From Perkinsus chesapeaki (Eukaryota > Perkinsozoa > Perkinsida > Perkinsidae), in NCBI GenBank assembly GCA_013115145.1, contig JAAPAO010000221.1, positions 1 to 51,414 of the forward strand: a stretch of DNA of 51,414 nt, read 5' to 3'. The position numbers were made by a program, and so were the translations under genes. The notes under the pieces were generated by a model. It saw only the letters and a program-made list of their open reading frames with translations, searched no databases and was not told the DNA's origin. Shown piece after piece: positions 40,770-51,414 of this stretch (the first letter of the stretch is position 1; each line of letters starts with the position of its first letter).

Positions 40770-43700
40770 ATGTTTCTGTCCTTACTATGGTTGATAAGCC
40801 TTAACCTCCTCTGCTGCTATTCTCGCCCATCCCCGTTGACTGGTGGCTCCTCCTTGGTGAAAGTTAAGCTCGACAACTTTGATCAGTTGGTATCAAATCG
40901 TCAACCTGATGAGGTTTGGATAATCATATTCCACGTATCTTGGTGTAATGCATGCCAAGTAAGCAGCATCAGCAGCCGAGGCGTAGTCCTTGTAAACAGA
41001 CAATAATCGGGCAAACTTAGAAAGAGAACGTATTTTGAATCAGGCAGCATTTGTTCCTGTCGAGTCGGTAGAAGTGTGGTTGATGTATTAGAATGACTAA
41101 TAATAGTTAGTATATCAAAAATAATATCTTGTCCTAATACTCTATAGGGAATCGAGTGGGTAGAACTCGACTTGAAAGGAATTAACCCCAAACTCCATCT
41201 GGTTGGAACAAAACTGCCTGCCTTTCTAGATGTCACGTACTGTAGGTATATGATAAACGCTAGTGGAGGGATATAGTACTTAAGTACGTATTAGGTTTGC
41301 GTACTGACACTAACTACGTATTGGTAACATAGACCTTGGATATTTGGCTCTTCAGAAAACGCTGCCGGAGTTTGCGGGGGCTAGCACGGATTGGAAGGAT
41401 GGAGGAGAAGGAGTGAAGGTGAGATTTGGTGAAGTAGACTGCACCAGCAGCAGAAATCTTCGAGAGAAGTTCGGCATACATTCATATCCGACAATAAAGA
41501 TGTAAGACAACGACGATGGCGATAGCTATGATTGTTAGCTGCGGGATATGAATTCGAAGTTTATCGTATTACCAAGTAGTATAACACTTATGGACATAGT
41601 GAACAATTCGATATTATAATATATCCGTATAAGATCAAGGTTCATACCGGTGCAACATATTTAGTATTAAAATATATATAGTACGTTTATAGCACTACCA
41701 ACTGCAGCAAGCAGCTATACTTCAATTCTATCATATACGCTATAAGCTAAGTCATCATCACTCTAGAATGTCAGGGGAGGATTCTCGTAGGAAAGCAATG
41801 GCCTCGTTTATCGATTGAGAGCCGCTCCATGGCGGTGCTTCAATGTATTGTATAGCTCGCATTTGCCTCTGGGGCTACGTGTGATATTTACTTTGGCAGT
41901 TGGACTTCGTGGTCCAATGGTGGGGAAGAGTACACATATAACGGCATCCGCAGTAAAGAGGCTATCACGGAATACGTATCATTTATGGTGCGGAAGAATG
42001 TGCAGACAGTGGCATCGTTGAAGGAGATGGAAAAACAGACGGAACGAGTACGTAGGTTGTGAGAATAGTTTTCCAGCGCGCCACGAAAATACGTGAAACT
42101 CAGGATGCCCGTTCCAGCATCACTATTGTGAGCCGCGATCCAGAGCCTTCGAATCTGATAGAGAAGGTGGCAATCAAGATGAAGGACCGACACTCATTTT
42201 TCATTTTGGTATGCTGAGCGTTGCTTGTGAGATTATCTATGCCTGTGTGTCAGGCCCCAACCGATGAGGCTTTGCTATCTCGTATAGGGAGTGAATGTGA
42301 TGCCGGCAAGGAGACCTGTATAATGATATCATCTCCATTGGAGTCCATTGTGCTTCCCTCTCATAGACATACTCCCTATTATAAGGTACGCTGCATTCCC
42401 TTCTACGACTCGAACCTTCTCTATTATACTTCTAACAACCCTCCGCCGATGAGTCTCCTCTGGGGGCCTTATCGTCATTTCCTGCCCTCGTTTGAAGCCA
42501 GTCCAGTCTATTGTGTCCGTTTTCCGAAGATGGCTGGCCCATACAAATATCGCCGCGAGCTGTAGACATCGGTTCTAAGAATCTGTCGTCGTGTCAGGTT
42601 GCCCGATTATCTGAAGTTGCGCCCTCCCCAATAGCTCTTGAGAAGTGGATAGACTCTAATGCCTTTCCAGGTAACAGAAGCCTCCGTTGTATGTCGATAT
42701 AGAACCTAAATAGGTATATGGATAGTCGATGAAAGCAACTCATATAACTTCCTACAAGGTCTGCAGGATTCTGTCATTATTGCAGTCGATCCCACTAGTA
42801 AAGAGCAACGGGATCTGGCGTAAGCTCGTGCCGATCTGTTCCCGCCTCATCCCTTTTCTCGAGGTCGGAGAAGCTTCTTGAAGCCAATGATAATGTTACG
42901 TTGGCGAAGCAATTCCGTTTTGGTATCGTTGATGGAATCTACTGGTCAACGACTCTGTCTAGTCTTGGAATGCACCAATATAATTTGCCCAGAGTGAGCA
43001 AGCCATCACTGTCACCGATTTGAATCTCGTTGCAAGTTGTAGTGGTGAGAGAGTGTACTACAAAATGTAGCTTACAGCATCGTCTTCTTAGCGTTAAAAA
43101 GACGATATAACTGCATAATGCTCTGGGTCGATAAGGTGTTAAATGAGTATCAGTGATCATAAATAGTAGCGTACTGATGGGTAATGCTTACGCTTGTGAG
43201 AGTTGCTCGCTTGTCTACCTTGGCTCACCAATTCCCTATTTATCAAAGGGTATGCAGCAAGGGAGGCGGCGAATGGAAACCCCGTAGTAGGAATCAATTG
43301 ATCGTCAGAATACATGAAATGTATCGTAATTCACAGTACATCTAATCTAGAAGCCTTTTTGACGATCGTAAGTAGTTTGCAGCTCAGAAGATGCCATTTT
43401 TCGGCGGTGGTGTTTTTGCAGGTGGTATGATCTAAGTGTCAGGTTATAGTCTTCAAAAGAAGCGAATTCGACGTCTATTGGGAGGACGTGCAGCGATTGA
43501 CCGTTGAGAATCTATCTCAAGGGTTGGATGAAGTTGTTAATGGTTCCTTACCATCGAAGGATAGAAGAGATAACATACTACTTAACAGACTCGCTAAGTG
43601 AGAGAATTAATGGTGACCGAAGAATGTGAATAATTAGTATGATTATGAATATTTATATTATTAATTATCAATTAAATGTTCATAGTATAATATTTTGTAT

Positions 43701-44123
43701 ATAAGATAATAATACATAATTTAACGTTTAAAGTTTAATGATAGTGGAGGAGAGATGCGCAGCTATATTTCCGTGTGATGCTTGCTCCCTGGTGTTCCAT
43801 CGTTCCCGTACGGGCGGCCCGTAACGGGCCAGACGACAGGTCTGTCTTATTCCACTCCACTTTGCTATCATCCTCTCGTTTGTTTCTTATCTGACACCCA
43901 TTCGTCTTCTCTCAGCAACCTCTACTATCCCGCAAGACATTTCGTATCACAGTCTACCCTCCATCTCATCGGAACATTACTAACCCTATTGGTGGTGCTT
44001 ATCGTTGTTGGGAGATGTGTCTATGAGACATGTGGGCTAATATTCATTGATGATGTTACTGAGGAGGATCAAGTGGAGAAAATACGAGCAATAGCGGCGG
44101 AGCGAAGAAAAAAGTTAGACTGA
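40770..44123 (+). CDS. TMX3-like membrane protein disulfide isomerase
   Basis: A multi-exon gene. Exon 40770-40958 encodes a signal peptide (MFLSLLWLISLNLLCCYS) and the thioredoxin active site VSWCNACQ. Exon 41356-41501 gives KTLPEFAGAS, FGEVDCTSSRNLREKFGIHS and the cis-Pro YPTIK. The exon from 41900 continues WTSWSNGGEEYTYNGIRSKE. Further exons near 42080, 42250, 42580, 42790 and 42880 supply redox-inactive thioredoxin-like segments (LQDSVIIAVDPTSKEQRDL; AKQFRFGIVDGIYWSTTL). The last exon has a transmembrane helix (LIGTLLTLLVVLIVV) and a basic cytosolic end (ERRKKLD). The layout is that of the ER membrane oxidoreductase TMX3. CNAC replaces the usual CGHC and lacks the His, which would lower oxidising power. 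Two introns of about 400 nt flank the active-site exons. Confidence 0.75.
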
Positions 44124-44317
44124 TTTTCACTGTGCCTTCATCGCTCACTTTCTGTGTTGTTGATCATCAATCATTCGTGGAGTTGGGCATCCGCAGTAGA
44201 GAGGAGTGACAGCGCTGAAGGGCTTTGATATAATGTACATGTTCAAGTGGTGACCGTTCATTAACACATACGAGGGAACAGTAAGAGCAAACCACACCAT
44301 TCAAGCTGTGAAAGATT

Positions 44318-46471
44318 ATGAAGGACACTGCAAGGCTCCTTCTGGCTGCTGTTGTTTTCCTCCTTATCAATGCCAATCAACCTTCACAACCCATTCCCTC
44401 TCCTTGTCGCCCTCTTATGGCATGTAAAGGGAGATCTTGATAATATCTATCCACCGGTACTGATCTTAACGTATCTAACTTCCTTTATTTCATTCATTAG
44501 TCCTATAAGACCAATCCTATAGCGCGTCACGTCACAGTAACCGTGCTGCCCCAGACACCTACGGTCCTCACACTATCGGGTAGGACATCTCTAATAGAAG
44601 GTTGTCGAGTAATATTGCCAGGCCACGAGGACAGCAGTCGAGCTCTCGAGTACTACATTGAGTCACTTCCTGACCGAGGCTCCCTCTATGAGACATCACA
44701 GTCCTATAGATCATTTGGGGCAGCACCATACACTGCACCAGTGCAGCTGGAGGAGTACATGCTCCCGTTTAAAGTAAGAACATACCCATATGACGACACC
44801 CGATTGCCTTGGCTTTGTTGGGCCAATAGCACGGGCAGCTCGTTGCTCGCTGCCAACCAGATTTAAGATCATGTTCCGTCATCTGATAAACTCCCTCCAG
44901 ACGCCCCGGATGCGTTCGGGTAGTGTTGCTATAATACAGCGTCGTAAATGAGCAGTGCCTAAGGTCTTCCACATTTTTGCCCAGGTCACTGATGCCTACG
45001 CACGTATAGCCTATGTACCACCAACTGATATCGTGGATGATGTAGAAGGTGATGCGGACATCGTTTGCCGCCATCATCACCATCCGTGCATACTGTAGGC
45101 AGCTGGGCTCATGTTCACTATACAGTACGGGAGCCAGTTGCCAATATCATCAGCGACCCGGGGTGAGGCAGCGGCCTTGTAGGCTCTTCACAAGTGAAAC
45201 TTCAGAACGGTCATCTTCGCCAATGGCCGAGGCTTTGTCTCCTCCTCCGCATTCACCGAAGACTGCCAAGGATGGACCATTGAGGACAATGGCAATCAAG
45301 TAGGTTTATTATTGGTGATTATGTTGGTATTGCCGCCTATAGGTAACAGCACCAGAGCACCAGCCCTTTACTTTGGGCGTGCTTGATCGGTATGTCATCA
45401 CACGGTAATTCACCACCTGTCTTTTGAGCTCAGCAGGTATTGCCTCGGATATGATGATATTATGTACACTGACTTCACCGATGGCTCTGATAGGCTACAG
45501 TGGAAGTTTGTGGCACCACAGTTCAACCCTCTTTACAATCTAACTGGTGCGCTCCCTCCTCCTGCTGTCGGCTCCTCGAGGTTTGTGCTTAGCTTCGACG
45601 GTTTACCGGTCAGAGCACCTGAGAGGGGCATATGGCGGCCAGCTCACATTCACCGTTCGCAGCACCTACGGCGATTTTGCGCCCGATCTACTCAATAAGC
45701 AAAATATATGGTGGGGCGGCGCTAATGGGGAGCCAAAGCGTCAAACAGCCGCTGCCCTAGGGTCACTCTCGAGTGCGCCGTCTGCAACAACGACCGAGGG
45801 TTGAGGATCGTCCGTGAGACGCAGGTAAGAATGGCTTCGATGCCCATGGCTTGCGATGCTGTTGGTCAGGTAGGTGGCCTTACGTGGGACGGCAACGAGC
45901 AGACCGTTAGTCTGAGGCTTGCTACTGGGGAGAACTGGAAGAAGGATCCTCTCAATCTTGGTGCGTTGTCATCGTCGTCAGTCCCTTTTGGAGTGTATTA
46001 TCAAACAGCATTGCCCCTAACTGATGCCACCGAGTGCGAGATGGCTGCAGTGCTGTGGAAGCTGTCGAAGGTGAAGATTCTCGGTGACTTCACCAAAAGT
46101 GGGGAGGTAGCCTATCAGTGAACCTATCACCATTTAAGGGCTCATCAGGGCGTCGGCATCGATGACGTTTCCGTCTCACATGCCAACGCGGCACTGAGTG
46201 GCGCCTCTGCTGTGAACACCCCTTCTGCATTCCCGTTGGAGTGCCAGAAAGGATGCACTTGTCAGCATCATCCAGCAGTCCGCAGTATCAGGTACTTCAC
46301 CATATCCCCACATTGCTCTTCATGAGTGCATTGCCCAGCTTAGGTGCTGTGGATATACTGCCGGTGCATGATTTGTGTATTCAGTGTCCCCTCGTGACTC
46401 AGCCGTATTGCGTTCACATTTGTCCTCACCTGCGCCGTCTCCGTGTTCAAATAGTTAATGTTAGTGTGTAG
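44318..46471 (+). CDS. Secreted protein with laminin B-type domain
   Basis: Several exons, boundaries partly provisional. The start at 44318 gives a clear signal peptide (MKDTARLLLAAVVFLLINAN). The next exon (about 44501-44773) holds a cadherin/Ig-like repeat with YYIESLPDRGSLYETSQ. Exons from 45200 on read GWTIEDNGNQ, LQWKFVAPQFNPLYNLTG, GAYGGQLTFTVRSTYGDF and VSLRLATGENWKKDP, then ECEMAAVLWKLSKVKILGDF and GVGIDDVSVSHANAALSG. These follow the laminin B (laminin IV) domain from its W..AP/YGG core to the IDDVS strand. A cysteine-rich segment follows (ECQKGCTC; CIQCPLVTQPYC), reminiscent of a laminin EGF module. Predicted extracellular or wall protein. The C-terminal end is uncertain and may extend into the next feature. 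Confidence 0.55.
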
Positions 46472-46489
46472 TTGAAATGATGGCAGCAG

Positions 46490-47616
46490 CCGAGAACATT
46501 CCTCCTGTCCACGATAATCTTCCTATCTCACCGCCCGAGGTAACGAGCGGTCATAGCTCAGTTACCGCCAGTCGGCTCCCTCCATAGGCATCAGATGTAA
46601 GGAGGCTCAGCAGCCTGGTAGTTCTGGCCGAGGCCAAGTGCCGCGATCTCGAAGTCGCCCTACAGTATGCCGGTGTCGCTGCGCCGCCTTGCCTGTGAGT
46701 TGGGAGCCATCAAGATACTCAGTACGGCTCAGCTCAGGGCCACGGAAGACGAAGAGGTTTCTCAGTCGGCTGCTGCGGAGGAGGAGGAGGAGCAAGATTC
46801 CTCCAGTACGATGCTATCATATACAGATGAAGGGTAGGCTGGGAAGGTCCCTACAGCACATACGTGGGAGTTGAACTAGGCGAGGTGGAATGGTGGCGAG
46901 CGAGAAGCTTGGTGGCATCGACGGAGCTGGCAGCAGCAGATGGTCGGAATTTGAAGGGCTCAAGTCCGCCAGCGAACTAAGACGGTTAGAAGAAGATGAA
47001 CAGTCGAGTACTGTAGACATCAGTAGGTGCTGCCCGAACTTGAGCCTGTCATTGTATCTTTTCTTAGGCAGCATAGCACCGATGCGTCGGGTAGAGCCTT
47101 CCGGAGCAGATGACTACTCGCGGTTGAGCCTAATGACCGGTCGGGAGGATCCACCCTTTAGTGATCTCACACCAGCAATCGAAAGGCTGCCTCAGCACCC
47201 AGCACATGCCCCTGCCTCTAAAAGGAGGTCGAGTGTGCCAGGGTTAGACAGCAGCTGTGTGTTAGAGACTTCTAGACCGCTTGCAGTCGGGATCAACAAT
47301 AAGCCCGCAAAAAGGCAGGCGAGCAGAGGGTAGGGGCCCCGCCGCCAGTGCATGTATGGACGCTACTAACAGTTTCTATTGTATTGAAGCTGATGATGGT
47401 GATTGCTCCGGCGGCGGAGGAGGGGCTTTGGCTGATACTTGGTTTGCTACTGGGACTAATGCTAATAGGTATGGCGGGGAACTCCGCCGGAGAGATATTC
47501 AATGGTCAGGCATTTGTCCCTTCGAACCCATCGACTTGGCCTTCTGCCCAGGCAGCAGCATAGTGGAGGTGGTGGGGCCCAAACCTCGAGGGCGGCCATC
47601 GAGCTCAACTCTTTGA
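46490..47616 (+). CDS. Poorly resolved multi-exon gene, acidic and with a possible membrane segment
   Basis: Exons supported by phase: MMAAAENIPPVHDNLPISPP, then SDVRRLSSLVVLAEAKCRDL joined across a 46-nt intron to ELGAIKILSTAQLRATEDEE and a Glu run. Further on come SSRWSEFEGLKSASELRRLE and RRVEPSGADDYSRLSLMTGR to NNKPAKRQASRG. A hydrophobic stretch (LWLILGLLLGLMLIGMAG) around 47430-47480 could be a transmembrane helix near the C-terminus; an overlapping Gly-rich frame competes. It could be the cytoplasmic part of the laminin-B gene or an independent gene. No family recognised. Confidence 0.3.
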
Positions 47617-48523
47617 ATGCCTCAGTAGGCCTCTAATTAGTTCACCACAGCCTAGCATTGACTGTAGCAGGTTGCAGAGTTCCCGCGCCGAATGCAGTAT
47701 TCACGCGAAGCAGCAACAACTACCACTGCCAACCAACCAACACGGAGCCGCCTGAAGTTCGGGTAGCTTCCGAATAGGGAGAGGAGGGCTACCTTTAGTT
47801 CGACTATATCTCCCAGATATGAGCCTTCTGTTAGCACTGATGTAGCTCCTGGCCTAGAAACCTACCTTAAGCAAATTGGTAGCAGTTTCACGGCTAGGTA
47901 AGGAGGTCTTTGGCCAACCACAGTGAGCCTTGTATAGGTCAAACCATCACGGAAGAGCTAAGGAGTCTGGTGAGAACGAGTCTCCGAGCAGAGTACGCGA
48001 ACGTCTCCTATTCGAGATGATGAAGGTGTATGATGATGCGGCCCATAATGATGATTCAATTATCAATTAGCACGACTTGAGGCACGGTATCTTGTCACCA
48101 CTGCTTTCTAGCGCATGGACCAGCTTGAGTGAATGTAGAGTTAGAAAGAATATGTCGTGAATTAATCATTCAATTGGTTCCCTTATTGAGCACGTCCTCT
48201 AAGAAGCACACTGTGGCTAAAGTGAAAGTGCGGAACTTGCGCACTGCGCAAGTTTGATCCTCGGATTCTATTGACCCTCGAGTTAAGAAACACGAAACAT
48301 CGGCGGTATCAGAAACTGTCGAAGCCCATGCATCATCGTATCTTTTCTGGAGGCCCGAAGAACCTATAACCAAAAGCCTTTGAAAAGGTCCATTGCCAAC
48401 AAGGTCCCCTACTCTTCGAGACCGTGCACAACCTTGAACCCTTCATCCATGAACATTCTCTCACAATTCTTCCCCTTATAAGCAGTCATCTCCAAAACCG
48501 GTCCAGGCTGTTTTGGTACAATG
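47617..48523. other. Convergent intergenic region
   Basis: About 0.9 kb without a supported gene. It contains an exact-arm palindrome at 48235-48253 (ACTTGCGCA-C-TGCGCAAGT). It probably contains the 3' ends of the flanking convergent genes. Confidence 0.4.
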
Positions 48524-49199
48524 CTATAATACAATTGGCTCTGTTGGAAAGAGTACGGGAATGTTATTCGGCAAGATGCTCACATCCTTCAGATTGCTTT
48601 CCTCTCCCACCGCCTTCTTCCTCTCCGCATAGTCCCGTAGCCTCATAACGAACTCTCCAATGCGGCCAAGATTGTACCACCGGTGCTCTTCCGAGTTGAA
48701 TTCCTGCAATGTGGCAAAGCACCCCCACCAGTGCCCAAAACCAGCACTTTTACTACCAACACTATAAATTTGGTACCGTTATTAAGCTCCACATCATCCT
48801 CTCCTGTCCACTTCGGGACCATTTTAGCGATGCGAATAGCCTCTTGCTCGTTGCGCTGCTCCGGAGTGAGGTTCAAATTAAAAGAGTTTTTAGCATCTTC
48901 AAACTCTTGCCGCCGCTCTTCATCAGCCATCAGCCAAAAGTAGTAGCTCAGGCTGAACATGACAGCTGAAACGGTATCATAAATGGTCCGCCTCGCCCAT
49001 CGTAAAACCGGGTCGCCTCACATCGCCGCTCAACGTTACCATAAAATGCTATCTTTTGCTTTCCTTCTAGTCTTCCCCGGCGCGGATCACCCCCTTCCGA
49101 AGTGTCCGAAGAAAATCGCCGTGTAAAGGACGGTCCAAAGATCGTCATAAACGGTCTCGAAGCACCAACGCGAAGAACCGCCATTCGAGGGAGCAGCAT
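48524..49199 (-). CDS. Mitochondrial-type single-span membrane protein, 3 exons
   Basis: Minus strand. ATG 49199 gives an Arg/Ser/Phe-rich presequence (MLLPRMAVLRVGASRPFMTI, then FTRRFSSD) typical of mitochondrial import. A 74-nt intron in phase 1 joins GKQKIAFYA to VMFSLSYYFWLMADEERRQE, one transmembrane helix followed by a charged segment (LTPEQRNEQEAIRIAKMVP). A second intron leads to EFNSEEHRWYNLGRIGEFVM and the end FPTEPIVL at 48524. About 150 residues. The layout (presequence, one helix, charged soluble tail) is that of accessory subunits of respiratory complexes or the ATP synthase. The family is not recognised and may be lineage-specific. Confidence 0.5.
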
Positions 49200-49379
49200 C
49201 TTTAATACAACAAAACCCAGCGAAGTAGCCTATGGCATCTTTTTCGATATTAACCAGCGACTAACTCAAGCAAGCTAACTTTCACAGCCGAGAGCGTTCA
49301 CTAAGACACTCTAATAATGCACCACCTCACACTTTATAATAATCAGATATGGAAATAATATTCATAACATATTTAAGAC

Positions 49380-50267
49380 TTATTTGATGGTTTGTGACAG
49401 GGAGCGTCCGAGCAAGGAAGCCTTTCTGCCATAACGGGCCAACTTCTTCTTTAACAAAGCCATGCCTTGGCAGACGATACTGCACGAACGTGTCACAGCT
49501 TCACTCTTAAGACGAGGATCGTCCGATATAGGATCGGCACCGCCGCCGATTATAGCCAACACACATCCAACCTTAACACCATATACCTGAGCCAGACTGA
49601 ATAACATGGCAACTTCCATTTCAGAAGCCAAGCATCCTAGATCTTCGAGGACTTCCATGTAACGTTTATGCTCAGGACCATAAGGACCGAACTTGAATTC
49701 TCGGGCCATAAGAGAATCCTTTGTGTGAACCGGACCAGCATCATAGATCCATTGAGCACCGTCTTCAAGCTTATCATCGTCCTCCTCGAGCTGGCGCTGA
49801 GCAGCATTGCACATTGCAGTGACAACAGTAGCCGAGCCGAGCGCTGGGAACTCGAGGGGCATGTAATGCCTAGTGGTACCCTCATCACGGACAGCACCAG
49901 TAGCGATAACGATATCACCGATACTAAGTGTCTTCTGCATAGCACCAGCAGTACCAACCCTAACGAGAACCTTAGCGCCAAGCTTTATCATTTCGGTAAC
50001 GATAATATCAACACTTGGTGCACCCATACCAGTTGAGATTACACCGATATCAACAACAGTACCGTCGGCTCCATCAAACTTGCCGATATAACCATCATGG
50101 CCACGAGGAGATGCAATCACTTGAAGGTCATGGAAGTAGGTCTCGGCAATTTGCTTAGCACGATCACGTGATCCAGGAAGGATCCAGAAACGACCAAGGC
50201 CACCATTACCGAGGCAATGCTCGTGAGTAACAGTTACATGATTGGCTTTAAAGTTAGGATCAGTCAT
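49380..50267 (-). CDS. Uridine phosphorylase-like nucleoside phosphorylase
   Basis: Minus strand, intron-free. I chose the ATG at 50267 (MTDPNFKANHVTVTHEHCLG) because the 44 codons upstream look like leader DNA; 295 residues fits the family. NP-I fold motifs: the phosphate-binding loop FWILPGSRDRAKQIAE, STGMGAPSVDIIVTEMIKLG, VRVGTAGAMQKTLSIGDIVI and the nucleoside-site CLASEMEVAMLFSLAQVYGV with the Glu-Met-Glu that contacts the ribose. It catalyses phosphorolysis of uridine (or related nucleosides) to base and ribose-1-phosphate in pyrimidine salvage. Substrate is inferred: the ASEME segment suits uridine or purine phosphorylases, and LGNGGLGRFW is shifted from the usual bacterial LGNDG. Confidence 0.8.
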   Translation of the reverse strand: MTDPNFKANHVTVTHEHCLGNGGLGRFWILPGSRDRAKQIAETYFHDLQVIASPRGHDGYIGKFDGADGTVVDIGVISTGMGAPSVDIIVTEMIKLGAKVLVRVGTAGAMQKTLSIGDIVIATGAVRDEGTTRHYMPLEFPALGSATVVTAMCNAAQRQLEEDDDKLEDGAQWIYDAGPVHTKDSLMAREFKFGPYGPEHKRYMEVLEDLGCLASEMEVAMLFSLAQVYGVKVGCVLAIIGGGADPISDDPRLKSEAVTRSCSIVCQGMALLKKKLARYGRKASLLGRSLSQTIK

Positions 50268-51275
50268 ATTGATAATAATAACAAAGGTTAGCCGACAACC
50301 TAAACGAAGATACAAACCTAAACATGAGTTGGGACAGATCCATATGAAACCGGTCGCGACACTTCTAGCAAACGATTTAAGAACCCTTAAGAGACGCACC
50401 GCTAAGCAAAACCCTCAGAACGGCCCTAAAAAGGGGAGACTGCAAGTATTAATGAGACGAGACTCAGATATGAGAAGCCTAGGATAAAATAGACCCTCAA
50501 CGGCAATGCAGTCGTTGAATATAATTACTAATTAGATGGAGGATGACCTAGTACACTGAGACGGACATCTACGAGTGGCCCTCAGCTACGGCAGCTGCTA
50601 AATAGCCAGATTAGGCCGGACGCTGGGAAATTTCTGAGGCGAGCGCCGACCGTTGTGCATGCGTGTGACCGCTAAGTCTTGGGTGCGGCGATATTACTGC
50701 ATCAGTAAATCGCCGAAGTGCTAACGTAAGAAAACTAGCGCAACTGCTGCCTTTTTATCTTGGAGCTCGTGCTTCGTCTCGCAACTACTTTATCGGCAAA
50801 CCGATGATGTTGTTTTCCTCGTTATCCAACCCGAGACTGTTTTATGAGTCTTGAAGTGTCCGAATGTTTTAGATCATGAGCTGTGTTCTAGTTGGGAGCG
50901 CGATGGGAGCACAAGGCTAATAAGAGTCTGTGCAGGAGACGGGAACATGCAGTTCGGATTCGAACGATACACAGGCAAGAACCGAGCGAAACCACGAACA
51001 TACCACGCGTGACCCAAGGCTTAATAATACTGGACTTGACGCTTGGGCGAAGCAAATCCGGAAACTGCGCTGAAAAGTAGACAGTTCTCTGTGTAATATG
51101 AACACCCTCACGAAAAAGACAGATCTTACGAGCGGCCACGCTAGGCTTAAGTGACGCTAGTAGAGCGCCATTGATTTGGATGCCCTTTAACACATCGTTT
51201 GATTGAGGTTAAGGATGGATAGTTCGTCGTATAGTGTTATTCTGCGCAGATTCTATTTTTATAAAGTCTATTAAT
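50268..51275. other. Intergenic region between divergent genes
   Basis: About 1 kb without a supported gene; the open frames here (for example 50888-51193 minus) are Arg/Ser/Cys-rich and lack domains. It should hold the promoters of the uridine phosphorylase (minus) and the ankyrin-like gene (plus). Confidence 0.4.
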
Positions 51276-51414
51276 ATGGATTCAACCACTAAGCAGGCCA
51301 ATGACGGGTCGTCCGTTGACTCTGTCTCTAACGCAAGTGCTGTTTCTTCACTTCTTGAGGCCGCTTATGAAGGCGATATTAATCGTATGAAGGAGCTCTT
51401 GGCTAGTAACCCTG
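51276..51414 (+). CDS. Ankyrin-repeat protein, 5' end only
   Basis: ATG at 51276 opens a Ser/Asp-rich leader (MDSTTKQANDGSSVDSVS), followed by LLEAAYEGDINRMKELLASN, a good match to the first helix pair of an ankyrin repeat (LxxAAxxGDxxxxxxLL). The gene is cut by the window edge, so length, partners and other domains are unknown. Confidence 0.5.
   Translation, partial: MDSTTKQANDGSSVDSVSNASAVSSLLEAAYEGDINRMKELLASNP

Noticed and set aside
41150-41240. Including the extra thioredoxin-like segment in the main TMX3 transcript
   Set aside because: Its ends are not in phase with the flanking exons, and direct joining of 40958 to 41356 gives a normal thioredoxin fold, so it is reported only as a possible alternative.
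50268-50399. 44-residue N-terminal extension of the uridine phosphorylase
   Set aside because: The family starts near the internal Met at 50267; the extension is Arg/Leu/Cys-rich leader-like sequence with no homologous counterpart, though a targeting role cannot be fully excluded.
1-51414. Dinoflagellate/Perkinsus spliced-leader sequence, CRISPR arrays, IS elements
   Set aside because: I saw no spliced-leader exon-like string, no regularly spaced direct repeats and no transposase; absence by eye is weak evidence for the leader but sufficient to leave out the others.

Overview
This is a eukaryotic nuclear window, probably from a flagellated protist. Genes are packed on both strands and broken by many GT-AG introns. 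Where reading frame and protein family fix both ends, most introns are only about 36-60 nt; a few reach 300-400 nt. There are no bacterial signals (operons, Shine-Dalgarno sites). The genes include a dynein regulatory complex subunit (so a motile cilium), a tandem-BRCT protein, an actin-related protein, a TUTase, an ALYREF-type factor, RPA3 and a TMX-type PDI. The style fits an alveolate such as Perkinsus, but that is an inference, not proof. Exon boundaries given here were worked out by hand from splice consensus, phase and homology remembered from the families.

Layout. 0-5.4 kb: sparse DNA with three small secreted cysteine-rich peptide genes and one decayed copy. 5.6-8.1 kb: two tandem five-exon sigma-like glutathione S-transferases, patchworked by gene conversion. 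8.3-9.8 kb: an unrecognised intron-free gene. 9.9-12.4 kb: a Na+/H+ exchanger. 12.5-17.1 kb: a long disordered/coiled-coil gene with features that recall kinetochore KNL1/Spc105; a tRNA-Thr(AGT) lies in one of its introns. 17.3-18.3 kb: EEF2KMT-like methyltransferase. 18.4-20.3 kb: tandem-BRCT gene with tRNA-Thr(TGT) in its last intron. 20.9-23.1 kb: ALYREF-like RNA-export factor and a myristoylatable PDZ protein.

23.4-28.6 kb, minus strand: a small zinc-ribbon protein, a TUTase/non-canonical poly(A) polymerase, an actin-related protein, a tiny single-pass membrane protein and a basic coiled-coil protein. 28.8-33.6 kb, minus strand: four tandem copies of an unrecognised two-part protein module. 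33.8-47.6 kb, plus strand: a small protein, a RING + EF-hand protein, DRC4/GAS8, RPA3, a TMX3-like PDI, a laminin-B-domain secreted protein and a poorly resolved gene. 48.5-50.3 kb, minus strand: a mitochondrial membrane protein and a uridine phosphorylase. The right edge cuts into an ankyrin-like gene.

The most unusual points are the secreted cysteine peptide cluster, the lineage-specific module array, and a repeated link between tRNA-type sequence and spliceosomal introns. Two complete tRNA-Thr genes sit in introns, three DRC4 introns of 45-53 nt each carry a tRNA B-box-like motif, and an 18-nt tRNA-like fragment is shared by two further non-coding stretches 4 kb apart.
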